NCBI GenBank assembly: GCA_963920575.1
Contig: OY986963.1
Location: 1,526,896-1,590,895, forward strand
Direction: 5' to 3'
Source: Narthecium ossifragum
Taxonomy: Eukaryota; Streptophyta; Magnoliopsida; Dioscoreales; Nartheciaceae
DNA: 64,000 nt
Shown here: positions 51,451-62,952 of the stretch, piece by piece
Layout: each line of letters opens with the position of its first letter
Position numbering within the stretch: the stretch's first letter is position 1
Notes under the pieces: model-generated
What the model saw: the letters and a program-made list of their open reading frames with translations, nothing else
Databases searched by the model: none
What the model was told of the DNA's origin: nothing
Position numbers and translations under genes: made by a program

Positions 51451-54127
51451 ATGGAGAAGGCAAAGGGGTTCCCTTTGTCGGCGAGGGAGATGGCGACAGC
51501 TGCGGCGGTGGTGGCGGGGCTTGGGGCGGGTCTCGTCGGTGTGTATTTCTCGATGCCGACTTCGGATTATAGCTTCCTAAAGGTGCCTAAGAACCTCGAG
51601 GACCTCCAAATTCTTAGGTATTGTATGGGACTTTTGATGGGTGTTTGTTGGTTTTTCGTAATCCTTCTTCAATGTTGCCTCCTTTATTGTGGATTTCGGG
51701 GTTTGAGGGGTTTCTTGGCATGGGTATTTTCCACATATAGGGTTCTCTGATTGGTGAATGGTTTGCGATTTGAGGAATGGAACAGTGGTTGGTTGCTTCA
51801 ATAGAAAGAAGTTTTGGGGAGTTAAAAGGTGAATTTTTTTAGCAGTTAGTTGAAACGGGGAAGATTTCGTGGGTGTGGATGCTTAGGGCAAATATGAATA
51901 ACCTAAGTGCCTCCGATATGATTTTTGTTTACAGTATTCTCTTATTCCGAACGAGGAGGAGGATATATTAACAGGAAAAAAGAGGAATAAGAATAAAAGA
52001 ATGAAGTTGACAAAGGAGGAGAAACGGATATGGTAGAAGATTTGATGTATTTCTGAAGAAGATGCTTATTAAGCAATGTATCTACTTGATACTCAGAACT
52101 TCTCGTCTAATATCGATTATGACCTGTATTCTGAAGAACTTCGTGGAATTGTGGTTACCTCAAGTTTGGATCTTTAAAAAAAAAAGATTTATCAAATTAA
52201 TCTCTTTTTTTAAAGTCCTGTATGAATTGATGGCGTGAAAAAAGAGTGATAATGAAGAAAAGAGCTGGATGGTTTAAGAAGAAAGATAGCATAGAAGAAC
52301 TTTTAGAAACTTATGCATGCAACAGAGATGCCTCTGATACACTTTTCATATTTTCGGTTTTATTTGAGGCTATAGCATATTTTTTTTATTATTTTGCACG
52401 AATTACCAATTGTATAACATTGATCCTCTGAAATTCAAAGTTGTCAAAATCAAAGTGTAGTCAGTATGCAGTCTTTTAAGTTTTGAAAAGTAACGTAACA
52501 GTTCCTTCTAGAGATTAAACATTCTGCGAGAGGCCTTATATCAAGTGAGTGTCGAAGTTTAACTTAGTCTTTGCATTTGGCGAACTTGTGCGTGGCATTC
52601 AAGTTAACTGGCATGATATTTGGCATGAGATCTTTGCCTATCAAACTTAGAGAGCGTTGATTGTCACAGTGGTTATTGAGGGATGGCAGCTTTAATTTTG
52701 GAAATTTCTTTTTCTATTTTCTTAGCTTGAACTTATTTAGTGTTTTTCATAGCTAACTATATTTTAGCAATTTCCATATGGATCCCTGTTACAGCTCACT
52801 GTTATATATTCTTGCAATCTTTCTTCTTTTGTTGCTTATAATATACGTTGCCTGATGTTTTTTGTATGGTGATTTTCTCCTTAGGGATCATCTTGAGAGC
52901 TATACAAGTGACTACACTGTACAAGTCTTGGTGGGATACATTACAATTTACATCTGCATGCAAACTTTCATGATTCCAGGGACAATTTTTATGTCTCTAC
53001 TTGCTGGATCCCTTTTCGGTGTTCTCCGCGGTGTTGCTTTGGTAGTCTTTGCTGCCACTGCTGGTGCATCTTCCTCCTATTTCCTGTCAAATTTGATAGG
53101 CAAGCCCCTTGTCTTCTCCTTGTGGCCAGACAAGCTGATTTTCTTCCAAGCACAGGTGGACAATAACAGCTAATTCTTTATTAGTTTAGTTATTTTCTTT
53201 GAACAACTTGTAGAAATCTATAACGGTAGTGTAATTCACTTAACTAGGAGAAGAGTGTCTATGGACTGCTTAATGTCTATGATGTTGTTGGAGGCATTTT
53301 GTGTTCTAATATGCCTAGAATTAGTGAACCTGTTGATCAATAAATGACATGGAATAGCATCTAGGTTTCAGAATATGGTAATACAAAACAGTTTTTGGAT
53401 TCAGAACTTAAAACCTGAAGTTGGTCTTATTACTTATTTATATTTATATAGCTTAAATTGAATTGTCAAAGGAATGATAAGGTCTGCACATATTACTTGA
53501 GCATGCAGCCTTGGTGGGCCTTTCATGCATGCATGAGGTGCTGCTGATGCCCCACCCAGGTTGTGAGATCAAGCTTCTTTTTTGTTTGCAACCAAAATAG
53601 TTAGTGTTCTATCATGTTATAAAACCACAATCAGGCACTCTCCTGATGCAATCATCTTTGAAAAGAGAAAAACTTTGGCTTTATATGTTCTTTAAATCTG
53701 CTTTTTATTCAATGACATTTTCCTGTTTCAGGTAGCTAAAAGAAAACAGAACCTGCTAAACTACATGCTTTTCCTCAGAGTCACTCCTACATTGCCAAAT
53801 ACATTCATCAATGTAGCTTCGCCAATAGTGGATGTGCCTTATCATATTTTCTTGTTGGCTACATTTATTGGGCTCATCCCCGCTGCTTATGTGACAGTCA
53901 GGGTATCATTCAGCTCACAAAAACTTTTCAATCTCTTGAGTGATTACTCTTTAATTTTTGTATAACAGTTCCTGCTTGTAATTGTTCAGGCTGGACTTGC
54001 TCTTGGGGAGTTGAGTTCACTAAGTGATCTATATGATCTCCACTCAATAGCTGTATTGTTCTTCATCGGCATTGTTTCAGTAACTCCAACATTGATGAGC
54101 AAAAACCAGCCCGAGAATGTTGATTAG
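51451..54127 (+). CDS. VTT-domain (SNARE-associated Golgi/TMEM41-like) membrane protein
   Basis: Four exons: 51451-51617, 52885-53155, 53732-53902 and 53990-54127, phases 2, 0 and 0, giving 248 residues. A membrane segment lies at about 14-33 (ATAAAVVAGLGAGLVGVYF), then a VTT domain with hydrophobic stretches LVGYITIYICMQTFMIPGTI, FGVLRGVALVVFAATAGA, HIFLLATFIGLIPAAYVTV and SIAVLFFIGIVSV. The conserved proline-glycine of FMIPGTIF, the glycines around AGSLFG and the re-entrant-like FLRVTPTLPNTFINVASPI are present. The nearest animal relatives TMEM41B and VMP1 are endoplasmic-reticulum phospholipid scramblases used in autophagy and lipid mobilisation; plant members are barely studied. I start at the ATG at 51451 because it opens a fitting N-terminus, the upstream frame having no other ATG. 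The frame continues past the exon 1 donor, an intron read-through. The leader carries a (GA)n repeat. Confidence 0.93.
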
Positions 54128-55213
54128 TAGTAACACCAACACCCTTCATTGACATCGATGGCGATGCGCTACTACAGTGGGGGGTGAATGTACATATCTT
54201 CCTCGTCGCAGTTCCAGCTGGCTGATAATAGGCGACGCATATTTTCCTGGGGATGGATCCCATCATCCAGATTGCATGATCGGCTTCTGTTTCCATGTCT
54301 CTTATGAAATTGAAATTCTCTTGTATGATACACACTTATACTCTGGGATGCTGATTGGAAGCTTGATCTAGCTTCCATCAAAGTTACCAGGATATTTCTC
54401 CTCTTAGGAGTTGTATATTCCATCTAATTCTCATTTATCAAGCAGCTAGGTCTGCCATTTAATGGAAGTTTAGTTCTGCTCGATTTATTTTCTTTTCCTC
54501 CAAAGAGAGCACAATTGTGCCATCATTGGCGAATGTTTGCATTTGGATTTGGAACTCTGCTGGGGTTCGTCCATACAGTGGATTTGTTGTATTTTATCAA
54601 CCATCAAAAATAGTTCAATCACCTTTACACGTGAAAGAATGCTCAAAGATCCTGCAGCCATAGTCTCCTGGCATGAAGCGGCATTTCCCAGGCCATGGGC
54701 TGATGATCTTTTACACTAATCTTAGAAGAAGACGTAGATGGATAACACATACTGATGTAGCTATAACCAGACGAATATGGAGATCCATTGTGCACAAAGC
54801 ATTCAAGATGACACCAAATGAGCATACTCCAAACGAGCTTCCAAGTGTCTATGAAAACATAAACCCAGTGGCATTGCAGAACGAGCATCTGCTTGATAGC
54901 CAAAAATAGCGAAAACTGTTACCTTACAGATGTTCGGGAATCATAACCAAAAAATGAGAAGCCAAGACAAGTGTTGAAATCAAAGGCATAAGTTCCCTTT
55001 GCCAGACTTAACAAGTTACAATAAATCTTTAACAATGTTACAGATAGACAAGTCTTTGGTAGCCAGCTACAAAGGAATACATCTCTGCTCCAGTTCATGT
55101 AGGACAAAGTGTTAAGAGACTTGGGCCGCACTCAGCGGAAGATTAAATAGGGTGGCAGGGCCACCTGAGAAGGAACGAGAAACACAGAAATCTAGAGAGG
55201 GTATTGTTATGAC
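54128..55213. other. Convergent spacer
   Basis: 3' UTRs of the VTT gene (+) and the RBM34-like gene (-). An ORF of 78 codons at 54673-54909 has an Arg-rich run but no recognisable domain; I do not call it a gene. Confidence 0.5.
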
Positions 55214-58200
55214 CTATTGCTTCCTTGGCCTTTTATTTTGTCGACTGTTGTTGGGAGTTTCACTCTCCCTACTGCGTTTCTTGAGCATCTTTGCTTTCCT
55301 AGCAGCCACAGCAGGTCGTTTCCCTTTGTGAACCTTCTGATCTGATTCTCCTACCCTCTCAGATTCTCGGTTTGTATGTGGCTCAAAACGTGGCCGCAAG
55401 CCTGCCTTCTTCACCACACCTGTTTTGCTTGCTCTTAGGCCTTGGTAGGAAAGTGAAGCAGCCTTCACCTTAGGTTTGTCCTTCCTTTCTGAGAATGTTT
55501 CAAAGGATGATGCCACCGGCTTCTTGTTGGGGAAATTTCTTCTTGGCCCAGGGCTCTTTCTCTTAGTTGGTGTAGCATCATCTGACTTAGCATGGCAAAC
55601 CCTCAGAGGACGATCCCGGATTTTCAAATCTCTCTTCCTGACAACAGCATTGGCAGCATCCTGCAGGAATGAATAACATAATGTGACTAAAACTCGCGAT
55701 AATGAATCATGCAATACATTAACAAAGGTACCAAGGATATATTCTCAAGATAGCTACTGACGATTGCAAACATACCCTCGTTTTAAACAATATGTAGCCA
55801 ATCCCCTTTCCCAAGCTTGTGTTGGGATCTCTAATGACCCGCACAGCTTCAACACTAGGATCTGATTGGCCTGACCCACAGAATAGCTGGTAAAGTTCCT
55901 CGTCCTAGATCATCAGTGAAACCAAGAGAGTTTTATTTCGAAACTGTAGTATACATATAGAAATCGCACTAATGTGCACAGCTAGAGGAGTACCTTTACG
56001 TCAAAAGGGAGGTTGCCCACAAAAACAGTCCTTTTTCTGTCATAAAGTGGAGCATCCCCTTTCAATTTCTTACGAGGTGGGCATGCCACGTCAACACGTA
56101 TGTGGTTTCCTCCAATCTACAAGCACACAAAGTAGAATTTTTTTCATCAAGAAGAACATGTAACAAACAACTAGGAACTAAAACTGAGGAGTTGAAGTAT
56201 ACAAGTCCTGCACAGGTTTGCTTTGCTATACACTGAACTCGTAAGAAATTACCTCTGCCATGTTGAGTGACAAAGCAGCACGGGCAGATTGCTCATCTTT
56301 GAATACAATGTAAGCATGGACACTGCCAGACAAAAAGGGGGACATGTAAGCACAAACATTGACCAAATACTACCAATCACAATGATAAACAATAAACTTA
56401 ATGCGATAACAGCAAGGAACTAATAACAAATGGAAGAAAAACATAAGAAAGTCAAGACAATCAAGAAGCCCATGGAAGCCCACCAGAGAGTCATAGAAAC
56501 AATAGTAACTACAAGTAAAAGTTAAAGAAAGTCGCCTTTGACGAGGCAGAGGATAAAATGCCAAAAGATGAACAAATAATCACCAAAACATGGTTTCTTG
56601 TTACTTCACTAATTAATTCTATTGCACGTACAGTAGCTTAATTGCTAGAAAAAGTAAGCCAACAAAAGCAATAATTCTGATGTATTCAAAACTCGCGTAG
56701 GGAAACTGTATGCCTAGACAATCTTAATGAAATTAAGTGCACCATTCTCCGGAATGGCTATCAATAATAAGAATAATGAACAATATTTCTCTCTAAAAAT
56801 CTAATAAGTTTTTCTTTAAATAAAAAGCACCAAGCCTTAGGCATTATTTGACTACTTAAAATTAAAATGCACAATAGCAGGCATAGGCTAAAAAAGATGA
56901 GATGTTGATGAAAGACATAACAACAAAGATCCAATAAACAAAAATGGACCAAGTTACTTCTAGAAATTAATTTCGGTACTTTTTGGTATTCAGAGATCAA
57001 TAACATAAGGAGCATGACAACACCATGCCAATTCGCTGCATAAAACCATCACATGCAGTCAAAAGGGTTTATAATTTAGCCCAAGGCAGCAAAGTTGTGG
57101 ACAACCAAGAATGAGCCAAGGGCATTATATCATGGCTATGCAGAGGAAAGGCAAGAACTTGCTTAGGATCAAGCCTAAGTTGCGAGGTTAAGGCCGATAA
57201 AATTTTGCAGAGAAGAAAGAGTGAAATATTGATAAGATGATAATGCACAAGAACTAAACAAACCACCCAAAAAAATATGAACCATAATATTCATTGGCCA
57301 GGGTCATCAAGATGATACTTTGTAACATTCTAAACAGATATCCAGGGCACAAGTCCTGCTCATTGTTTCACCCCTTCATTCACCTATATAGCAATAGCCA
57401 AACAAAGATGAAAATTTCAGCATGCAAGCAAAAACCTGTCGACAGCATCGTTGATCTTGCCCTTGATTATTGCCCCCTTCCTAGGAACCTTGCTCTAGTA
57501 AAAGCAAAAACCCAAGTCATAAATCAGCAAAAAGCTAAAAAACTGCACGATTTCATTGGCATTTCGCATAAAGATACAATCTTTCGATCAAAGCAAACAA
57601 GAATGAAGCAAACCCATAAAGATACTTACATCCACGATGGGCACTGATCGAATCCTGACAGACTCCACCTCCCCGAACCTCCCGAACTCCCTCACCAGCG
57701 CCTTCCTCTTTGTCTTCACTGGCAAATTCCCAACGAATATCGTCCTCAAAAGCTTACTCTCATCATCGAAAGACTCCCTCGCTGGCGGTACCATCTCCGA
57801 AACCAATGTCTCGGCTTTCCTCTTCTCCCCAACACCAACGACCCGTACTTCCTCCTTATCTCCATCCGAAGCCTTCTCCTGAGTCACATACGTCTTCATT
57901 TCGTACACGTCCTCAACCTCATCCCTCTTGCGCTTCCTACGCTTCTTTCTGCGGCTCTCCTCCCCACCGACGCCATCGATCGTGGCCTCCGATGGCACAA
58001 TCTTCTTGCGCTTCTTGGGGGTTAAATCGAGGACCGGGCTACCGTTAGGATTCGGAGTGCTAGCCCGCTTTCTCATGCCAGAGTCGGAGGGTTCGGCGGC
58101 GGCATCCTGCGCCGCTGGCGACGAAAGAGACCCTAACCCTCCCTCCGCCGGCGGCGGAGAAGAGTGCTTGCGGCGGAAAGGGTTGTCGGAGGAGAAGAGG

Positions 58201-58244
58201 GACTTGATGCCGTCGGAGCTCGGCGATGCGGATTTCTTCTCCAT
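55214..58244 (-). CDS. RBM34/NOP12-like nucleolar RNA-binding protein, two RRMs
   Basis: Six minus-strand exons: 58244-57630, 57494-57436, 56322-56253, 56116-55994, 55904-55776 and 55660-55214, phases 0, 2, 0, 0 and 0, giving 480 residues. The ATG at 58244 (MEKKSASPSSDG) is the only one that fits; the in-frame codon further up is TTG. After a charged N-terminus with lysine/arginine runs (KKRKKIV, RRKKRRKRKR), RRM1 covers about 167-259 (RNP2-like TIFVGNL, RNP1-like VHAYIVFK) and RRM2 about 277-356 (TVFVGNL, KGIGYILFK). The C-terminal 120 residues are basic. In yeast, Nop12 acts in 5.8S/25S rRNA maturation; human RBM34 is nucleolar. The plant protein is inferred to act in pre-60S assembly. It converges with the VTT gene. 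A TATATAAT on the minus strand at 58366-58373 may be its TATA box. Confidence 0.94.
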
Positions 58245-58365
58245 CGTCGATGCGCCAGCGGCGAGAGAGAGGCAGGCCAATGAGGGTTGGGTGTCGTCTC
58301 GGATGTACGCGGATTAGGGGGTGGAGGAGCTCCGAAGTACATATAGAACGATCCGAAACCGACCC

Positions 58366-58373
58366 ATTATATA
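58366..58373 (-). promoter_or_regulatory. Candidate TATA box of the RBM34-like gene
   Basis: TATATAAT on the minus strand, about 120 bases upstream of the start codon. Spacing allows a short leader. No other element supports it. Confidence 0.4.
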
Positions 58374-58946
58374 GCGGTTATTTAGGCGGAGCCACTAGTA
58401 TCTAGGTACTAATCGAGGCAATTTTGAGAAAGCATACATAACATAAACACTGCCAAGCTTTTTGCATATTGAGCTAATACAGGTGAATAATTTATTAATT
58501 TGCATTAAGGATATCTATTATATAATATTATGTGCATTCTATCATGCGGCCGAGAATGCCCAATCTAAATTATGACTTGAAATATCATGCGATAGAGATG
58601 AAGTCACGTGAAAGATAGTAGCGGATGGTGATGGTCAACGGGTGATTAGAGGAGGGAGGACAGTGGTGGGGGTGGTGGTTACTTATACAGGTGGCACGGG
58701 GGCTACCTAGTTTTTTCTTTTATGCAAAGGAATATTTTATGACATGACATATGAGTCACGTCATAATCAAAAGATAGTGGCCGATAAGAGAGAGAATAGT
58801 GGGGGTTGGGTGCTATGCCAGGTGGCATAGGGCCCACTTATTACATATACAATCTTGTCAAAAATCACTCTTTAAAGAATTATAAAGTATGTTGTGTACG
58901 AATGTTTATGTGAATATAAAGCGTTGATCTGTGTACATGTTGATGT
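58374..58946. other. Repeat-like upstream DNA of the RBM34-like gene
   Basis: Two imperfect direct segments share GAGTCACGT/AAGTCACGTG, AAAGATAGT..GG.GATA/GATG, and AGGTGGCA.GGGG.C.AC (near 58590-58710 and 58750-58840). A similar GTGGTTATCC...ATGTGGCACG segment occurs near 12615-12645. Probably a dispersed repeat. Confidence 0.4.
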
Positions 58947-59279
58947 GGCACATGCATTACACGTGCCCGAATTGGTAGTGGACTACTCATTCTTTCATGT
59001 AGTCCACGGGTAGTGGTCTACGGATGGATTAGATCAATGAATCGGTATCTCACTACTGATTGAATTATTCATCTAGTCCATCGGTAGTGAGATACCAATG
59101 GACTCTATCAACCAATCGGTACCTCACTACTGGTACAATTCAATCGATAGTGAGCTACCGATTCATTGATCTAGTCTATCTACCCTATTGGTAGACCACT
59201 ATTGATGGTCTACTGATGGACTAGATGAAAGAATCGGCAGTGGACTACCGATTCGATGGCATGTGCATGACACATGCCA
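58947..59279. repeat. Foldback (long inverted repeat) element
   Basis: The left arm GGCACATGCATTACACGTGC, then ATTGGTAGTGGACTAC, TTTCATGTAGTCCA, TAGATCAATGAATCGGTA, CTCACTACTGATTGAATT is mirrored by the right arm read on the minus strand (GGCATGTGTCATGCACATGC, ATCGGTAGTCCACTGCC, TTTCATCTAGTCCATC, TAGATCAATGAATCGGTA, CTCACTATCGATTGAATT). Each arm is about 150 bp, by eye 75-80% alike, so a transcript would form a long imperfect hairpin. No coding content. Likely a MITE. Confidence 0.65.
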
Positions 59280-59428
59280 CTTGTCTAGGTAGACCAAACT
59301 TTATTGAAGTCTGTGCATGGTTGTTTATGTGAATATATTAGTTAGACAGATAAAAGCTTATAGTAAAAAACGTTGCATGCCGTGTTCACTCGTAAGACAT
59401 ATCCATCGCCAATTTGCTGCCACAAAAA

Positions 59429-61695
59429 TGTTGGGAAAATCCCTCCCCATGAGAGATGTTGACAAGAGACGTCGACGAGAAGCGACGAGGATGCGCGATG
59501 CTGGAAAAACAAAGGTGCAGGAAACAAAGGATCAATCCTTTGCTTGGAAAGGATCGATCCTCTTCCCACGACAGAAAGCTGGGATGGAAAGGATCGATCC
59601 TTTGCTCTATAAGGATCGATCCTCCCAGGCGATTTTTTCCATGACAGGGAGCGTGTGATAAGACGTGAAAAGTGCACAAATCACTCTTTTAACTAGGTCT
59701 CGTTAGTCTCCGAGCAATGCTATTTTGATTTTCTTTTCCCCATTTCAGGCTTAAGGATCCTCAACGAAGATTAGATCAAGTTTGGTGCTAAAACGAACAA
59801 ATAAAGAACCTGCTAGGAGCAAAAGAGCAAAGGAGCAAAGATGGACCATCTTTGACATCAAAACTGTACCTGCTCAGGAAGAACCAGATGATGTGCTATA
59901 CATGGTTGGAAAGCTCTTGAAGTCTAGATTCCAGAACTTTTTACGGTTCGTGATTTGGAGTTTCCTAGAGGAAGATATGCTATTTTTAGTACAAAGGTGC
60001 AGAAGAAGCAGTTACGGAAAACCAGATCGATCTCATCCAAAAGGAGATCGATCTCCTTGGGCGCTGCGGGAAAAATAGAAGGAAATTGACTAATCCGAGT
60101 TAGGGTTTGTCTTAGGCTATAAATAGCCTTCTTTGGGGGCGTTTTGGCAGCCTTCCATGGCCGAATTTTGTTGATCTATTGGGGTTTCTCTTAGTTTCTT
60201 TCCCACAAATTAGGTTAGATCTTTGGGAGAAGATCCATGGATGGATGGCTTCAACAACCTTCATCAAGGTGTCCTCTTCTTAAGATGAGTACCTAAACCC
60301 TAGCCTAGGAATTCTATGATATAATAAAGTTATTTATTAGGGTTTTCTACAGATTATGAGTTGTAAATCATACTTTGATGGTTGAATGGATTGATTTATA
60401 TTTTCTTTATATCTATTGGTGTGGATTGATATTATGGATGAATGATTTGTTCCTTTATGCCCTAAATCTAGGTCTTGTGCATGTTAGGGCTTGAGATTAG
60501 GGATTCTCGTCAAACGTCTATGCTAGGACCATGGATGTGAGGATTTCCTTCTCGTGATTAAAGGCCTTGTAATGCTAGGACCATTACACATAATGCTAGA
60601 ACCATTATGACCGCTTCTTAATCCGTTATTCATCATTATTCGAGATTAGGGATTTCATATGTGCTAGAACCACAATGCTAGTGCCAGAACCACTAGGTTA
60701 ACTCTAATCCTTAATACATTCTAGTAGGCGATCTCAAGGTGCCAGAACCATCTTGATTATTTACCAATATCCATTCTTGATATTATCCCCGACGTCTTCG
60801 TCGAGCGGTAGGACTTCTAGCCATTCACCTATTGACTATATGAAATCATCTAAGTTGATTTATCTGCTCTTATCTTAGGAATACCTAGTAAGTTCTTTAT
60901 TATTGATTAGAGTTCCTTGGCATTATCTTATCTATTAGTACTCTTTTCGTATTTGTTTAGTTCTAGATAAAAACCCAAAAGATTATCTTTTTCCCAACTC
61001 CTTGTTAGGAATTATACCTAGTATACGACTTAAACCATTAGTTCCCTGTGGATTCGACTCGGACTCATTACTATCTACCCATAAAGTAGTTAGTTAGTAG
61101 TTTGATTATAAATTTCTAATTTTGGCATCCTTGTTAAGGTAACGACACTTTTCAAGGCGTGTCAGCGTGTTTTGGATGATCGATCCTTACCCTCAAAAGG
61201 ATCGATCATCTTCGGGGCGGTTTTTTCTACGGAATGAAAGGATCGATCCTTTCATTCAAGAAGATCGATCCTTTGCGGAATCTGGGAAAGATTTAAGGGT
61301 CCAGATTAATCCGAGTGTGGGTTAATTAGTGGATATAAATAGGGTTGTGTGTAACCCTAATTTGAAGAACGTGGGTTCTCATCTTGGAGGCCTAGAGAGA
61401 GGTTTTAGGGCTTGAGAGAAAGCAAGAGGGCTTGAGAGAAAGCAATGGGGCTTGATAGAAAGTAAGGGCATTCTAGAGTGAATGTATTTGGGAGGGTTGA
61501 GAGAGATTTATATGTGAGAGTTGAGAGATCGAGTTTTGTAAATCTCCTCATATATTGAAGTTTTCTCTCTTCCCGTGGTTTTTCCTTCGCGGTGATTTGC
61601 CGGGAGGTTTTCCACGTTAAATCTGGTGTCTCTCCTCCTAGTTCTATTTTAGTGTTCTCCCATCTTGGTTGTGATCCCCGCCGGATTTCCTAACA
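59429..61695 (+). repeat. 5' LTR, split by a nested solo LTR
   Basis: Removing 59656-61164 and one copy of the 5-bp duplication leaves 753 bp that align with the 3' LTR over its whole length. A TATA box GATATAAATAG lies near 61332-61343, followed by three copies of a GGGCTTGAGAGAAAGCA-like 20-bp unit near 61408-61468. Confidence 0.9.
59656..61164 (+). mobile_element. Nested 1509-bp solo LTR
   Basis: Begins TGATAAGACGTGAAAAGTG and ends CACTTTTCAAGGCGTGTCA, an imperfect inverted match ending TG...CA. It is bounded by GCGTG on both sides (59651-59655 and 61165-61169), a 5-bp target duplication; the 3' LTR of the host element shows the empty site. It has a TATA box CTATAAATAG near 60118, no long ORF and no second LTR, so it is a solo LTR left by recombination. 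A GCTAGGACCATTA/GCCAGAACCA word recurs at 60520-60750. Superfamily not determined; gypsy-like is a guess. Confidence 0.85.
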
Positions 61696-61716
61696 AATTG
61701 TATCAGGAACTAGGTT
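61696..61716 (+). other. Primer-binding site region
   Basis: TTGTATCAGGAACTAGGTT just inside the 5' LTR resembles the initiator-Met tRNA complement TGGTATCAGAGCCAGGTT used by most plant copia elements, with several changes. Confidence 0.65.
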
Positions 61717-61733
61717 CGTTGGTCCAACAGTTT

Positions 61734-62552
61734 ATGATGGCGGGGAAGGCCTCAGATTCTCATTTCGGGATTGAGCGATTCGATGGGAGAAGCAACTTCG
61801 GCTTATAGCAGCAGCGGGTGAAGGATATCCTGGTGCAGCAGTGTCTCTACAAGTCCTTGAAGGGGAAGAAGCCCGAGGCTATGAAGGACGACGACTGGGA
61901 GGAGATCGAGATGAAGGCGGTGAGCACCATCAGGCTCTGCCTAGCGGATGAGGTTATGTACAGCGTCATCAATAAGGACAAGGCTGCAGGGTTGTGGTCA
62001 AGGTTAGAAAGTTTGTTCATGACTAAATCTCTGATGAATAAACTGTTCCTGAAACAACAGCTGTACACCTTGAGGATAAAGGAAGGTTCAGATTTGATAG
62101 AGCACCTGAACACCTTCAATAGGATCATCACCCAGTTGCTGAGCGTGGAGGTCACAGTGGATGATGAAGACAAGGCCCTCCTCCTTTTGGCATCTCTTCC
62201 ATCTTCCTACGAGCACCTGGTGACTACCTTACTCTATGGGAAGGACACCCTAGAGACAGAAGAAGTCACGGCGGCCCTGCTCTCTAATGCCTTGAGAAAG
62301 AGGTTAACTGATGAGCTTGTCTCGGAGGCACATCTGGTAGAGAGGAAGCGCTCGTATGGGAAGGATGGCAAGATCAAAGGAAAGACGGTTACTTGCTACT
62401 ACTGCAGGAAGGAAGGCCACATCAAGCGGCGATGCAGGAAGTACAAGGATGATCTTGCTAATGGGAAGGTCAAGGAGGATGATGAGAAAAGCAACAACGC
62501 AGTGACACTCGACAGCGACGTGTGTGTCATTACGGGGGAGCTTCCGTACTAG
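61734..62552 (+). pseudogene. Copia gag with one in-frame amber stop
   Basis: Frame from ATG 61734 (or 61737, MAGKASDSHFGIERFDG) to TAG at 62550-62552, 272 codons. Codon 25 is TAG (61806-61808), in the place where copia gag normally has Trp (FGLWQQ is usual), so a single G-to-A change breaks it. After that the frame is open. It shows the UBN2-type gag fold (TIRLCLADEVMYSV, LWSRLESLFMTKSLMNKLFL, LNTFNRIITQLLSVEV, LLLASLPSSYEHLVTTLLYG) and a CCHC zinc knuckle CYYCRKEGHIKRRC near the C-terminus. No pol follows. Confidence 0.88.
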
Positions 62553-62592
62553 AGGTACGATGGGGGTTCCGATCGATCGAAGCAATCGGAAA

Positions 62593-62698
62593 GGCCGAGT
62601 CATGCGGTATGATGGCTCGTATGGTGGCACGACAGAGTGTGTGAAGGCCGAGTCATGCGGTATGATGGCTCGTATGGTGGCACGACAGAGTGTATGGA
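62593..62698 (+). repeat. 53-bp tandem duplication between gag and the 3' LTR
   Basis: GGCCGAGTCATGCGGTATGA to GACAGAGTGTGTGAA occurs twice with period 53. Related GGCCGAGTC words recur near 62700, 62843 and 62895, so the whole spacer may be built from this unit. Confidence 0.85.
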
Positions 62699-62937
62699 GG
62701 TCCGAGTCTTGATTGCGACATCAAGAGTTCGATGGGGTCGATGGAGTTTTCAGAGTCATGAGGCGCAATGACTTGAAGAAGCGCAGCACAAGAGGAGGTG
62801 CAAAGTCCGAGTTTCAACAGTGAAGATTGGTTCTCGATGTGGAGGCCGAGTCACGAGGCACAGTGGCTTGAATGTGGCGCGACGGGTTGCAAAGTCCGAG
62901 CTAGTAAGAGCTCGACGGGATTTTGGCCTCTCATGAG

Positions 62938-62952
62938 TCGAGAGGGGGAGCT
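62938..62952 (+). other. Polypurine tract
   Basis: GAGAGGGGGAGCT directly before the 3' LTR, the expected plus-strand primer of an LTR retrotransposon. Confidence 0.75.

Noticed and set aside
54673..54909. 78-codon ORF between the VTT and RBM34-like genes
   Set aside because: No domain, lies in overlapping 3' regions, ordinary length for chance.
57928..58317. 129-codon plus-strand ORF opposite the RBM34-like gene
   Set aside because: It lies wholly antisense to the first exon of a well-supported gene and has no domain; it is a shadow of GC-rich coding DNA.
59317..59658. 113-codon ORF in the 5' LTR
   Set aside because: LTR sequence with palindromic GATCGATC words generates open frames on both strands; the same appears in the 3' LTR at 62952-63335.
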